Assembly: GCF_029892485.1 (NCBI RefSeq)
Contig: NZ_JARXVG010000003.1
Coordinates: 186,001 to 250,000, forward strand
Reading direction: 5' to 3'
Length of the DNA: 64,000 bases
Origin: Variovorax boronicumulans
GTDB lineage: Bacteria > Pseudomonadota > Gammaproteobacteria > Burkholderiales > Burkholderiaceae_C
In this document: positions 44,380 to 53,124 of the stretch, in pieces
How the letters are laid out: each line of letters starts with the position of its first letter
Position numbering within the stretch: position 1 is the first letter of the stretch
Made by a program: the position numbers and the translations under genes
Notes under the pieces: generated by a model
What the model was told of the DNA's origin: nothing
Database searches by the model: none
What the model saw: only the letters and a program-made list of their open reading frames with translations

Positions 44380-45459
44380 ATGACCGATGCCGTCCCCTCC
44401 AGGCTCCTGAATCCGCTGGCGCCGCTGCGGCTGACCAGCTTCTCGCACGGTGGCGGCTGCGGCTGCAAGATCGCGCCCGGGGTGCTGTCGCAGATATTGA
44501 AGAACCACGCGGGGGGAATGATCCCGCCCGAACTCATGGTGGGCATCGAGACCGCCGACGACGCGGCAGTCTACAGGCTCAACGACGAGCAGGCGCTGAT
44601 CGCCACCACCGACTTCTTCATGCCCATCGTGGACGACCCCTACGAGTTCGGGCGCATCGCGGCCACCAACGCCATCAGCGACGTGTACGCGATGGGCGGC
44701 CGGCCGATCATGGCGCTGGCGCTTGTGGCCATGCCGATCAACCAGCTGCCGGTGGAAGTGATCGCCGAGATCGTGCGCGGCGGGCAGGATGTGTGTCGCG
44801 CGGCGGGCATTCCGATTGCGGGCGGTCACACCATCGACTCGGTCGAACCCATCTATGGCCTCGTCGCGATGGGGCTGGTGCATCCCGACCGAGTGCGCCG
44901 CAATGCCGATGCCAAGGCCGGCGACGTGCTGGTGCTGGGCAAGCCGCTCGGCGTGGGCGTGCTGTCGGCCGCGCTCAAGAAGGAGCAGCTGTCGGAGGCG
45001 GGCTACCGGCAGTTGATTGACAACACGACGAAGCTCAACACGCCCGGCATCGCGCTCTCGGCGCTCGACGGCGTGCATGCGCTGACCGACGTGACGGGCT
45101 TCGGCCTCGCAGGCCACACGCTCGAACTGGCGCGGGGCGCAAAGCTGACCGCGGTGCTCGAATGGTCGAAGGTGCCGCTGCTCGACAACGTGGAGGCCAT
45201 GGCGGCCGAAGGCTTCGTCACCGGCGCATCGGGCCGCAACTGGGCGGGCTACGGCGCCGACGTGGCGCTGGCCGCGGACCTGCCTGCCACCGCACAGAAC
45301 CTGCTCAGCGATCCGCAGACGTCCGGTGGCCTGCTAGTGAGCTGCGCGCCCGAGGCCGTCGATGCGGTTCTGGAGATCTTCCGCAAGGAAGGTTTTGCAG
45401 AGGCGGCCGTCATCGGCCACGTGGAGGCGGGCGAGCCTGCCTTGCGCGTTCTGCCCTGA
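44380..45459 (+). CDS. selD: Selenide, water dikinase (selenophosphate synthetase)
   Basis: A 359-aa enzyme that makes selenophosphate from selenide and ATP. The N-terminal active loop is SHGGGCGCKIAP with Cys27 and Lys30, so this is the Cys form, not a selenoprotein. ETADDAAVYRLNDEQALIAT, IVDDPYEFGRIAATNAISDVYAMGG (key residues D, N, D) and TDVTGFGLAGHTLELA are standard. No selA or selB is seen in the window, so the visible consumer of selenophosphate is MnmH. Confidence 0.96.
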   Translation: MTDAVPSRLLNPLAPLRLTSFSHGGGCGCKIAPGVLSQILKNHAGGMIPPELMVGIETADDAAVYRLNDEQALIATTDFFMPIVDDPYEFGRIAATNAISDVYAMGGRPIMALALVAMPINQLPVEVIAEIVRGGQDVCRAAGIPIAGGHTIDSVEPIYGLVAMGLVHPDRVRRNADAKAGDVLVLGKPLGVGVLSAALKKEQLSEAGYRQLIDNTTKLNTPGIALSALDGVHALTDVTGFGLAGHTLELARGAKLTAVLEWSKVPLLDNVEAMAAEGFVTGASGRNWAGYGADVALAADLPATAQNLLSDPQTSGGLLVSCAPEAVDAVLEIFRKEGFAEAAVIGHVEAGEPALRVLP

Positions 45460-45546
45460 CCCTGGCTTTTCGCGCCCGGCTCGCCCGGAGGGGGCAATAA
45501 CCCTTGAACCCGCCTGCGGCAGTAGCCGTCGGCTATCGTTCGCGCC

Positions 45547-48063
45547 ATGACCGACTCCCTCCGCCTTGGCTGGCGCACCCTCTGGCGCGACCTGCGCGCC
45601 GGCGAACTGCGCCTCTTGATCGTTGCCGTGCTGCTGGCCGTGGCCGCGCTCACGGCGGTCGGCTTCTTCGCCGACCGGCTGCAGGGCGGGCTCAAGCGCG
45701 ATGCGCGGCAACTGCTGGGCGGCGATGCGGTGATCGTGAGCGACAACCCCACGCCCGAGGCCTTCATGGCGCAGGCGAAGTCGCTGGGCCTGGAAGGCAC
45801 ATCCACCTACGGCTTCCCCACCATGGCGCGCGCCGACGACGTGCAGGGCGGCGCCAGCAAGCTGGTGGCGCTGAAGGCGGTGGCGGCGGGCTACCCGTTG
45901 CGCGGCAGCCTGCAGACTTCCACCACCTTCGCGGGGCCCGGCGCGGTCACCCGCGACATTCCGCCTCGGGGCGAGGTGTGGGTCGATGCCTCGCTGCTCG
46001 ATTCGCTGGGCCTGAAGATCGGCGACCCGCTGCTGCTGGGCGACACCAGCCTGCGCGTGGGCCGCATCATCACGCTGGAGCCCGACCGCGGCGCCGGCTT
46101 CATGAGCTTTTCGCCGCGCGTGATGCTCAACCAGGCCGACGTGGCGCGCACCGGCCTCGTGCAGCCGGCCAGCCGCGTGGGCTACCGCTATGCGGTGGCG
46201 GGCAGCGACGTGGCGGTCAAGCGCTTCACCGACTGGGCCGAAGCCGCCATCAAGAAGGGCGACCTGCGCGGCGTGCGGCTCGACTCCTTCGAGGGCGGCC
46301 GCCCCGAGATGCGCCAGACGCTCGACCGCGCCGAGAAATTCCTGAGCCTGGTCGCGCTGCTCGCGGCGCTGCTCTCGGCCGTGGCCGTGGCGCTGGCGGC
46401 GCGCGGCTTCGCGGCCAGCCACCTGGACGACTGCGCGATGCTGCGCGTGCTCGGCCAGAGCCAGCGCACCATCGCGATGGCCTACGCCTTCGAGTTCGCG
46501 GTGATCGGCCTCGTGGCCAGCGGCATCGGCGTGGCCATCGGCTTTGCGGTGCACTACGTGTTCGTGCTGCTGCTGGCCGGTCTTGTCGAGACCGCGCTGC
46601 CCGCCGCCACCTTGTGGCCGGTGGCCTTCGGCCTGGGCATGGGCCTCACGCTGCTCTTCGCCTTCGGACTGCCGCCGGTGCTGCAACTGGCGCGCGTGCC
46701 ACCGCTGCGCGTGATCCGGCGCGACGTGGGCGGGCTCAAGCCCGCATCGCTCGCGGTGCTTGGCATCGGCGTCGCGGGCTTTGCCGCGCTGCTGATGGCG
46801 GCGAGCAGCGACATCAAGCTCGGCCTGATCGCGGTCGGCGGTTTCGCGGGTGCCGTGGCCGTGTTTGCATTGCTCAGCTGGCTCGCGGTGAAGGTGCTGC
46901 GCCGCAGCGTCAACGAAACGACTGCGCCGCGCTGGCTGGTGCTCGCCACGCGGCAGATCTCCGCGCGGCCCGCCTATGCGGTGGTGCAGGTCAGCGCGCT
47001 CGCGGTGGGCCTCCTGGCATTGGTGCTGCTCGTGCTGCTGCGCACCGACCTCGTCGCGAGCTGGCGCAAGGCCACGCCGCCCGATGCGCCGAACCGCTTC
47101 GTCATCAACGTGATGCCCGACCAGAGCGATGCGTTCCAGAAGTCGCTGCGCGATGCCGGCGTGAGCAAGTTCGACTGGTACCCGATGATCCGCGGCCGCC
47201 TGGTCGCCATCAACGACAAGCCGGTGACCCCCGACGACTACGTGGAAGACCGCGCCAAGCGCCTGGTGGACCGCGAGTTCAACCTCAGCAACGCGATGGA
47301 GGCGCCTGCGCACAACAGCATCACTGCGGGCGCATGGAAGCCGGGCGCCGCGGGCGAGGTGAGCGTCGAGGAAGGGCTGGCCGACACGCTGGGCCTCAAG
47401 CTCGGCGACACGCTGCGCTTCGACATCGGCGGCATGCAGAACGATGCGCGCATCACGTCGCTGCGCAAGGTCGACTGGGGCTCGCTGCATGCCAACTTCT
47501 TCGTGATGTACACGGTGGCCTCGCTGCCCGACGTGCCCGTGACCTACATGGGCGCCTTCCGCGCGCCCGAGACGCGCGGCTTCGACAACACGCTGGTGCG
47601 CACGTACCCCAACGTGACCAACGTGGACATGAGCGCGACCATCAACCAGGTGCAGCGCGTGCTCGACCAGGTGATCCGCGCGGTCGAGTTCCTGTTCGGC
47701 TTCACGCTCGCTGCGGGGCTGGTGGTGCTGTTCGCGGCGGTCACGGCCACGCGCGAGGAGCGGGCGCGCGAGTTCGCGGTGATGCGTGCGGTCGGCGCGC
47801 GCGCGAGCCTGCTGCGCCAAGTGCAGCGCGCCGAGCTGATCGGCGTGGGGCTTCTCGCGGGCTTTCTCGCGAGCATCGTGGCCTCGGTGATCGGCTGGGC
47901 GCTCGCGCGCTATGTGTTCGAGTTCACCTGGACCGCATCGCCGATCGTGCCCGTCGCGGGCGCGCTGGCCGGCGCGGTGCTGGCACTGGCGGCGGGGTGG
48001 TGGGGCTTGCGCGATGTGTTGCGCCGGCCGGTGGTCGACACGCTGCGCCGCGCGGCGGAATAG
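45547..48063 (+). CDS. FtsX-type ABC transporter permease (large, two FtsX modules)
   Basis: An 838-aa inner-membrane protein. One helix near the N-terminus (LRLLIVAVLLAVAALTAVGFF) is followed by a periplasmic MacB-like domain, an FtsX helix bundle (LSLVALLAALLSAVAVALAA...), a second periplasmic region and a second FtsX bundle (TLAAGLVVLFAAVTATREERAREFAVMRAVG). This layout matches YbbP-type permeases that work with an ATPase such as YbbA. The ATPase gene is not adjacent in this window. The substrate is unknown; lipids, lipoproteins or esterase partners are typical. Confidence 0.88.
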   Translation: MTDSLRLGWRTLWRDLRAGELRLLIVAVLLAVAALTAVGFFADRLQGGLKRDARQLLGGDAVIVSDNPTPEAFMAQAKSLGLEGTSTYGFPTMARADDVQGGASKLVALKAVAAGYPLRGSLQTSTTFAGPGAVTRDIPPRGEVWVDASLLDSLGLKIGDPLLLGDTSLRVGRIITLEPDRGAGFMSFSPRVMLNQADVARTGLVQPASRVGYRYAVAGSDVAVKRFTDWAEAAIKKGDLRGVRLDSFEGGRPEMRQTLDRAEKFLSLVALLAALLSAVAVALAARGFAASHLDDCAMLRVLGQSQRTIAMAYAFEFAVIGLVASGIGVAIGFAVHYVFVLLLAGLVETALPAATLWPVAFGLGMGLTLLFAFGLPPVLQLARVPPLRVIRRDVGGLKPASLAVLGIGVAGFAALLMAASSDIKLGLIAVGGFAGAVAVFALLSWLAVKVLRRSVNETTAPRWLVLATRQISARPAYAVVQVSALAVGLLALVLLVLLRTDLVASWRKATPPDAPNRFVINVMPDQSDAFQKSLRDAGVSKFDWYPMIRGRLVAINDKPVTPDDYVEDRAKRLVDREFNLSNAMEAPAHNSITAGAWKPGAAGEVSVEEGLADTLGLKLGDTLRFDIGGMQNDARITSLRKVDWGSLHANFFVMYTVASLPDVPVTYMGAFRAPETRGFDNTLVRTYPNVTNVDMSATINQVQRVLDQVIRAVEFLFGFTLAAGLVVLFAAVTATREERAREFAVMRAVGARASLLRQVQRAELIGVGLLAGFLASIVASVIGWALARYVFEFTWTASPIVPVAGALAGAVLALAAGWWGLRDVLRRPVVDTLRRAAE

Positions 48064-48096
48064 CGGCGAAATTTTTTTCTTCTGCGACAGGGAATG

Positions 48097-48130
48097 CGGG
48101 GCCGGGGATGCAATACATTCCCCGGCCCCG
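48097..48130. terminator. Perfect 12-bp inverted repeat after the FtsX-type gene
   Basis: CGGGGCCGGGGA (48097-48108) and TCCCCGGCCCCG (48119-48130) pair perfectly around the loop TGCAATACAT. Only a weak T-rich tail (TATTCATTTC) follows. It lies 34 bp after the permease stop and 28 bp before the ATPase start, so it is probably a terminator or insulating structure. Confidence 0.5.
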
Positions 48131-48157
48131 TATTCATTTCAGAAGAGAAATTCCCGC

Positions 48158-49621
48158 ATGCGCTTGGCGTCATTCCAGATCACCAACTTTCGCTCGATCA
48201 ACGACAGCGGCCCCATCGACTCCACACAGATCACGGCGATCCTCGGTCGAAATGACAGCGGCAAATCGAACCTGCTGCGCGCGCTCCACAGCCTGAACCC
48301 GGCCGAAGGCCTCGCGGAACTCAGTCCGATCAAGGACTTCCCGAGGCACCGCCGCCTCGAAGAATGCCAGGGCGACACGCCCGTCGTCGCGACGCGCTGG
48401 ATGCTCGACGACAGCGAACGCGCCGAGCTGAAGGCCATCCTTCCGCGTGCATCCGATGTGCGCCACGTCACCGCAGGCCGGGGCTATGCCGCGATGCGCT
48501 GGACCGGCTTCGAAGGCCTCGGCGAACTCTCGCTCGACGTGTCGGACATCAAGGGCAAGGTCCGCAAGATCGTGCCCGCCGTCAAGGCCGCGGCCGAGAA
48601 GGTCGCCGAAGGCGCCCGCGCCACGCTGGAACAGGAGGCCGACGCCTTCGACGCTGCGATGATCCCCAGCCCCGACTACATCAGATGGTCCGAAGGCGCG
48701 GTGAAGGCGCTGCAGGCCTTGCGCAAGTCGATGGCCGCAGCGGACGCCGAACTCAGCGACAAGCAGGAGCAGATGCTGGTCGAACTCGAGGACATGGCCC
48801 GCGCCATAGCCAACGACACGCCCGCGCTCGCGAAAGCCAAACAGTGGGTGCTCGAGAAGCTGCCGCGCTTCGTCTACGTGGACGAGTACCCCGCGCTGCC
48901 CGGCCGACAGAACATCGCCGACTACCTCGTGCGCAAGGGCTGGGGCCAGGCGACGCCCGAGCAACGCAGCTTCGAGAAGCTCTGCAAGGTCGCTGGGCTC
49001 GATCCGCAGCAGTTGCAGGACCTGCTGGAGAAGAACGACCAGGCCACGCGCAACCAGCTCGTGAACCGCGCCGGCTCGGTCGTCACGTCGGAGATCCGCC
49101 GCGTGTGGAAGGACCGCGAGCTCAAGGTCCGCTTCAACCTCGACGGCCCGTACATGGACACGCTGGTGTCCGACCCGAACGGCGCGTACGAAGTGGAAGT
49201 GAACCTGGACGAACGCAGCCGCGGCTTCCAGTGGTTCTTCTCGTTCTACATCGCCTTCTTTGCGGACACGCGTGGCGCGGGCGATGCGATCCTGCTGCTG
49301 GACGAGCCCGGCCTGCACCTGCACGCGCATTCGCAGGCCGACCTGCTCGCGCACTTCGAGCACGACTTCGGCAACCAGATCGTCTACACGACGCACTCGC
49401 CGTTCATGGTGCCCGTGCACCGGCTGGACGCGGTGCGCACGGCCAGCATGAGCGAGGCGGCGGGGACGACGGTGAGCAACAAGGCGGAGGGGGATGCGCG
49501 CACGCTTTATCCGTTGCAGGCGGCGCTTTTGTGGAGCCGGGCGGCGACTGCTGTGCCCGTCGAAGCGCCATCGGGAACCAGCACTGCGCAAGCAGAGAGC
49601 CAGCTGGCGTACGTGGCATAA
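48158..49621 (+). CDS. OLD-like AAA ATPase, apparently lacking the TOPRIM nuclease part
   Basis: A 487-aa ABC-type ATPase. It starts MRLASFQITNFRSIND, has Walker A GRNDSGKSNLLRAL at residues 30-43, a long middle with coiled-coil character, and Walker B ILLLDEPGLHLHAHSQADLL followed by IVYTTHSPFMVPV. OLD-family proteins continue from this point into a TOPRIM nuclease domain. Here the frame ends about 60 residues later in unrelated Ser/Ala/Thr-rich sequence, suggesting a 3' deletion or a stand-alone ATPase form. A toxin-antitoxin pair follows on the opposite strand. A defence-related origin is possible but unproven. Confidence 0.75.
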   Translation: MRLASFQITNFRSINDSGPIDSTQITAILGRNDSGKSNLLRALHSLNPAEGLAELSPIKDFPRHRRLEECQGDTPVVATRWMLDDSERAELKAILPRASDVRHVTAGRGYAAMRWTGFEGLGELSLDVSDIKGKVRKIVPAVKAAAEKVAEGARATLEQEADAFDAAMIPSPDYIRWSEGAVKALQALRKSMAAADAELSDKQEQMLVELEDMARAIANDTPALAKAKQWVLEKLPRFVYVDEYPALPGRQNIADYLVRKGWGQATPEQRSFEKLCKVAGLDPQQLQDLLEKNDQATRNQLVNRAGSVVTSEIRRVWKDRELKVRFNLDGPYMDTLVSDPNGAYEVEVNLDERSRGFQWFFSFYIAFFADTRGAGDAILLLDEPGLHLHAHSQADLLAHFEHDFGNQIVYTTHSPFMVPVHRLDAVRTASMSEAAGTTVSNKAEGDARTLYPLQAALLWSRAATAVPVEAPSGTSTAQAESQLAYVA

Positions 49622-49661
49622 GCCTGCGTCGCACCGCCCCAGGCGGCGGACACGTTCGATC

Positions 49662-49985
49662 TCAAACGGCGCCCACCATGCGCCGCATGAGCAGGCCTTT
49701 CAAATCTCTTCGCGTGTCGCAGACGACGTGGATGTAGGCGACATCCAGTCGCACTTCATAAATGATGCGGTTCATGCCCGAGATGACTTGCCGGTACTGG
49801 GCGCTGTTCAGGTTCTCGAGCTCCTCGGGAATCCGGCCTGCCTGGGGATGCGCCTGGATCATCGCGACGGACTGCTTGATCTTTTGGTAGCTCGCTGCCC
49901 AGGTGTCTGTACCGAAGTTCTTCACGATGTAGCGCCTCAGGTCCTTCAGGTCGGCCTCGGCGGACCGCAGGAACACAACCTTCAT
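49662..49985 (-). CDS. RelE/ParE family toxin, second module
   Basis: A 107-aa ParE/RelE protein: MKVVFLRSAEADLKDLRRYI at the N-terminus, HPQAGRIPEELENLNSAQYR in the middle and YRQVISGMNRIIYEVR, then VAYIHVVCDTRRDLKGLL. It is the second gene of the pair and overlaps the antitoxin stop by 4 bp. It is not closely similar to the toxin at 35675. Confidence 0.88.
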   Translation of the reverse strand: MKVVFLRSAEADLKDLRRYIVKNFGTDTWAASYQKIKQSVAMIQAHPQAGRIPEELENLNSAQYRQVISGMNRIIYEVRLDVAYIHVVCDTRRDLKGLLMRRMVGAV

Positions 49986-50254
49986 TGGGCGTCTTCTTGA
50001 TCCAACTCGGCGAACACGTCATCCGCCGACCGGAAGTGGCCCTGCTCGATTTCGCGATTTCCGAGCGCCAGGACTTTCAGAAGCGCAAGAGTCGCTTCAT
50101 GTTCTTCATAGGAGCGGACATCCATCACCACGAGCTTGGCCTCGCCGTTCTGGGTAATGACCATGGGCTCGCGAGTGTCCGAAAGCGTTTTCACGATGTC
50201 CGCGGCATGGCTCTTGAGATAGCTGATGGGTTTGACCTGCGTGGAGAAATTCAT
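49982..50254 (-). CDS. Phd/YefM family antitoxin
   Basis: A 90-aa antitoxin. The N-terminal Phd/YefM fold is visible in VKPISYLKSHAADIVKTLSD, EPMVITQNGEAKLVVMDVRS and SYEEHEATLALLKVLALG. The acidic tail (FRSADDVFAELDQEDAQ) should wrap the toxin. The pair is transcribed toward the OLD-like gene. An inverted repeat lies just upstream. Confidence 0.9.
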   Translation of the reverse strand: MNFSTQVKPISYLKSHAADIVKTLSDTREPMVITQNGEAKLVVMDVRSYEEHEATLALLKVLALGNREIEQGHFRSADDVFAELDQEDAQ

Positions 50255-50279
50255 TGCGTTCGCTCTGCGGTTATTGATC

Positions 50280-50306
50280 GGACTGATTATGGTCTGAATT
50301 CAGTCC
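50280..50306. promoter_or_regulatory. Candidate operator of the Phd/ParE module
   Basis: GGACTGA (50280-50286) and TCAGTCC (50300-50306) are inverted repeats with the perfect inner palindrome CTGAATTCAG (50294-50303). On the minus strand CATAAT lies inside the repeat and could be the -10 box. The site is 26 bp upstream of the antitoxin start and covers the last codons of the LysR gene. Confidence 0.5.
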
Positions 50307-51207
50307 TATTTGGTGGGGCTGCCATGCCGTCGCCTCTGAACATGTGCTCCCCCGCAAAGTCCACAAACGCCCGCACCTTCGGCGACAACTGCCGGCTCGA
50401 CGACCACAGCGCCGAGAACTGCCCCTGCCGCACGAGGTGTGTCTTGAGAACCCGCCGCAGTTCGCCGCGGCAGAGCGAATCGCGCGCGAGGAAGTCGGGC
50501 ATGTAGGCCACGCCGAGGCCGGCCACGGCCGCGCCGAGCATGGCTTCCATGTTGTTGCACAGGAGGCCGGGCGGCAGTTGCGTGGGCAGGCCCGGCAGGT
50601 CCCAGTCCTCGATCTTTCCGCCCGTGACGAACTTGTAGCGCAGGCAACTGTGCCGGGCGAGGTCGGCCGGCACCTGCGGCACGCCGTGTTCGGCCAGGTA
50701 GGCAGGCGAGGCGACGAGCACGAAGTTGAACGGACCGAGCCGGCGCGCCACGAGCTGCGAGTCGCCCAGCTCGCCGCTGCGGATCGCCACGTCCACGCCT
50801 TCGGCGATCACATCGACCAGCCGGTCGTTGAAGTCGAGGTCGAGTTCGATCTCGGGAAAGCGCGCCTTGAAGGCCGGCAGGATCGGCAGCAAAAAGCGGT
50901 AGCCAATGGTCGGCAGGCTCACGCGCAGGCGGCCGCGCGGGGCAGCCACCGCGTCCTGCATCATGGCCCGCGCGTCGTCGAGCTCATCGAGGATGCGGCG
51001 GCAGCGCTCGTGGAACATCGCGCCTTCCTCGGTCAGCCGCACATGCCGCGTGGTGCGGTTGAAAAGCCTGAGCCCGAGTTGCTGCTCGAGCCGCGCGACG
51101 TTCTTGCCCACGGCCGAGGCCGAGATGCCCAGCAACCGCCCGGCCTTGGCAAAGCTCAACAGGTCGGCCGCCCGCACGAAGGATTCGAGTCCGCTGAAGC
51201 TGTCCAT
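50287..51207 (-). CDS. LysR-type regulator, divergent from an MFS exporter gene
   Basis: A 306-aa LysR protein starting MDSFSGLESFVRAADLLSFA. The helix-turn-helix region continues as GRLLGISASAVGKNVARLEQ and LGLRLFNRTTRHVRLTEEG. The effector domain includes LRVSLPTIGYRFLLPILPAF. A start 17 codons upstream was rejected because it runs through the operator region. It is divergent from the MFS gene it probably controls. Confidence 0.93.
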   Translation of the reverse strand: MDSFSGLESFVRAADLLSFAKAGRLLGISASAVGKNVARLEQQLGLRLFNRTTRHVRLTEEGAMFHERCRRILDELDDARAMMQDAVAAPRGRLRVSLPTIGYRFLLPILPAFKARFPEIELDLDFNDRLVDVIAEGVDVAIRSGELGDSQLVARRLGPFNFVLVASPAYLAEHGVPQVPADLARHSCLRYKFVTGGKIEDWDLPGLPTQLPPGLLCNNMEAMLGAAVAGLGVAYMPDFLARDSLCRGELRRVLKTHLVRQGQFSALWSSSRQLSPKVRAFVDFAGEHMFRGDGMAAPPNRTEFRP

Positions 51208-51238
51208 GGATTGGCAACCTTGGGTTGGGAGTGTGAGG

Positions 51239-51267
51239 ATCAATGGCACCATTTTCATTCCATTGAT
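51239..51267. promoter_or_regulatory. LysR operator between regulator and MFS gene
   Basis: ATCAATGG (51239-51246) and CCATTGAT (51260-51267) are perfect 8-bp inverted repeats separated by 13 bases. The site is 32 bp upstream of the LysR start and 51 bp upstream of the MFS start, the classical position for a LysR site controlling a divergent pair. Confidence 0.7.
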
Positions 51268-51317
51268 TCCTTTCTATCTTCGGTGACCTCCTTTCCCTTT
51301 CCACGTGAAAGCCACCG

Positions 51318-52841
51318 ATGTCTTCACCTTCTCCTTCCAAGAACTGGCTGCTGGCCGCCGTCTGCCTGGCAGCGCTGGGCATGCCGCTGAGCTTCACCGG
51401 CCCGGCGGTGGTGCTGCCCGCGATCCGCGAGGCGCTGGGCGGCAGCCCGGTGCAGCTGAACTGGGTCACCAACGCCTTCATGCTGAGCTTCGGCGCAACG
51501 CTGATGGCGGCGGGCGCGCTGGCCGATGCCTATGGGCGCAAGCGCGTCTTCCTGATGGGGCTCGCGGTGGTTGCGCTCAGCAGTTCGCTGCTGACGCTTG
51601 CGCCCGGCATCGTCGCCTTCGATCTCGCGCGTGCCCTGCAGGGGTTGGGCTCGGCGGCCGCGTTCGCATCGGGCACGGCGGCGCTGGCGCAGGTGTTCGA
51701 CGGCGCGGCGCGCACGCGGGCGTTCAGCTTCATCGGCACCTCGTTCGGCGTGGGGCTGTCGTGCGGCTCGATCCTCTCGGGCTGGCTTGCCGAGAGCTTC
51801 GGCTGGCAGTCGGTGATGCTGAGCCCGGGGGCGATCAGCCTTGTGGCGCTGTGCATCGCCTCGCTGAACATGCGCGAGTCCAGCAACCCACATGCGATGG
51901 GGCTCGATGTGCCGGGCACCGTCACCTTCACCGCCGCGCTGACGCTGCTCACGCTCGGCGTGCTGCAGGCGCCCGACAGCGGGTGGGGCAGCCCGTGGGT
52001 GATCGGTGCGCTGGCTGGCGCGGTGGTGATGGGCGCGGCCTTCATTGCCGTCGAGCGGCGCGTGGCGCATCCGATGCTCGACCTGTCGCTGTTCCGCTTT
52101 CCGCGCTTCATCGGCGTGCAGTTGCTGGCTGCGGCGCCGGCCTATGGGTTTGTCGTGCTGCTGGTGCTGCTGCCGATCCGCTTCATCGGGCTGGAAGGGC
52201 GCAGCGCGATGGAGGCGGGCGTGTTCATGTTCGCGCTCTCGGGGCCGATCCTCGTGGTGCCGACGCTCGCGGCCTCGCTTGCGCACCGGTTCTCGGCGGG
52301 CGTGATCTCGGCGGTGGGGCTGCTGGTGTGCGCGGCGGGGTTGCTCTGGCTCAGCTACTGCGCGCCGGGCACGCCGCTGCACGCGATCGTGTGGCCGCTG
52401 CTCTTGATCGGCGCGGGCATTGGCCTCCCCTGGGGCCTGATGGACGGGCTCGCGGTGAGCGTGGTGCCGCGCGAACGGGCGGGCATGGCGTCGGGCATTT
52501 TCAACACGGTGCGGGTGGCGGGTGAGGGGATTGCGCTCGCGCTGGTCGGGGCGGGACTGACGGCACTGGTCGCGCTGCAACTGGCGCGGCTGCCGGCGCA
52601 TCCCGGTGCGACATCGCAGGCGGCGCAGCGGGTGACGACGGGCGATCTGTCGCAGGCGCTCGCGCTGCTGCCGGGCGTGGACCGCGCGGCGCTGCTGCAT
52701 GCGTATGGCGCGGCGTTCGGCACGCTGCTGTGCGTGCTGGCCGGCGTGACCGTGCTGACTGCGCTGGTGGTGTTCGTGTTCCTGCGCGGCGAGACGCACG
52801 CCGAAGCGGGGGCGGCGGTATTGGAGTCGCCAGCCTGCTGA
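51318..52841 (+). CDS. MFS transporter, DHA2-like (14-helix) drug exporter type
   Basis: A 507-aa inner-membrane protein with about 14 hydrophobic segments. It opens WLLAAVCLAALGMPLSFTGP, has the motif LADAYGRKRVFLMGLAVV after helix 2 and GLGSAAAFASGTAALAQVF in helix 4. The length and the wide central region fit the DHA2 group of proton-driven exporters. Substrate is unknown. It is under probable control of the divergent LysR gene. Confidence 0.88.
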   Translation: MSSPSPSKNWLLAAVCLAALGMPLSFTGPAVVLPAIREALGGSPVQLNWVTNAFMLSFGATLMAAGALADAYGRKRVFLMGLAVVALSSSLLTLAPGIVAFDLARALQGLGSAAAFASGTAALAQVFDGAARTRAFSFIGTSFGVGLSCGSILSGWLAESFGWQSVMLSPGAISLVALCIASLNMRESSNPHAMGLDVPGTVTFTAALTLLTLGVLQAPDSGWGSPWVIGALAGAVVMGAAFIAVERRVAHPMLDLSLFRFPRFIGVQLLAAAPAYGFVVLLVLLPIRFIGLEGRSAMEAGVFMFALSGPILVVPTLAASLAHRFSAGVISAVGLLVCAAGLLWLSYCAPGTPLHAIVWPLLLIGAGIGLPWGLMDGLAVSVVPRERAGMASGIFNTVRVAGEGIALALVGAGLTALVALQLARLPAHPGATSQAAQRVTTGDLSQALALLPGVDRAALLHAYGAAFGTLLCVLAGVTVLTALVVFVFLRGETHAEAGAAVLESPAC

Positions 52842-52889
52842 AGGCGAGGCGTCACAAAGAACCCGCAGCTCTTCCTGTCCAATAGCGGC

Positions 52890-53114
52890 ATGGAACACCT
52901 ACCGAACGACGTGACCGAGCGGCTGACCGAACTCGAGATCAAGTCCAGCTATGCCGACGACCTGCTGGAGCAGCTGAACATGACGATCTACCGGCAACAG
53001 CAGCAGATCGACAGCCTGATCCAGCAGGTGGCGCACCTGCGGCAACTGAGCCAGAACGCAGGGCAGGACGGGGCGGCGGGAAACCTGCGCGACGAGCTAC
53101 CGCCGCATTACTGA
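52890..53114 (+). CDS. slyX: SlyX family protein
   Basis: A 74-aa SlyX-like protein, almost entirely coiled coil: TERLTELEIKSSYADDLLEQ, LNMTIYRQQQQIDSLIQQVA, HLRQLSQN. The ending RDELPPHY with the Pro-Pro-His-Tyr tail is diagnostic. Function is unknown; it is small and cytosolic. It converges on the hemolysin III gene with a 10-bp gap. Confidence 0.93.
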   Translation: MEHLPNDVTERLTELEIKSSYADDLLEQLNMTIYRQQQQIDSLIQQVAHLRQLSQNAGQDGAAGNLRDELPPHY

Positions 53115-53124
53115 ACGAGAAAAC

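Noticed and set aside
45334-47820. 828-codon open frame opposite the FtsX-type permease
   Set aside because: It is a low-complexity His/Arg/Gln-rich shadow frame of a clear membrane protein gene.
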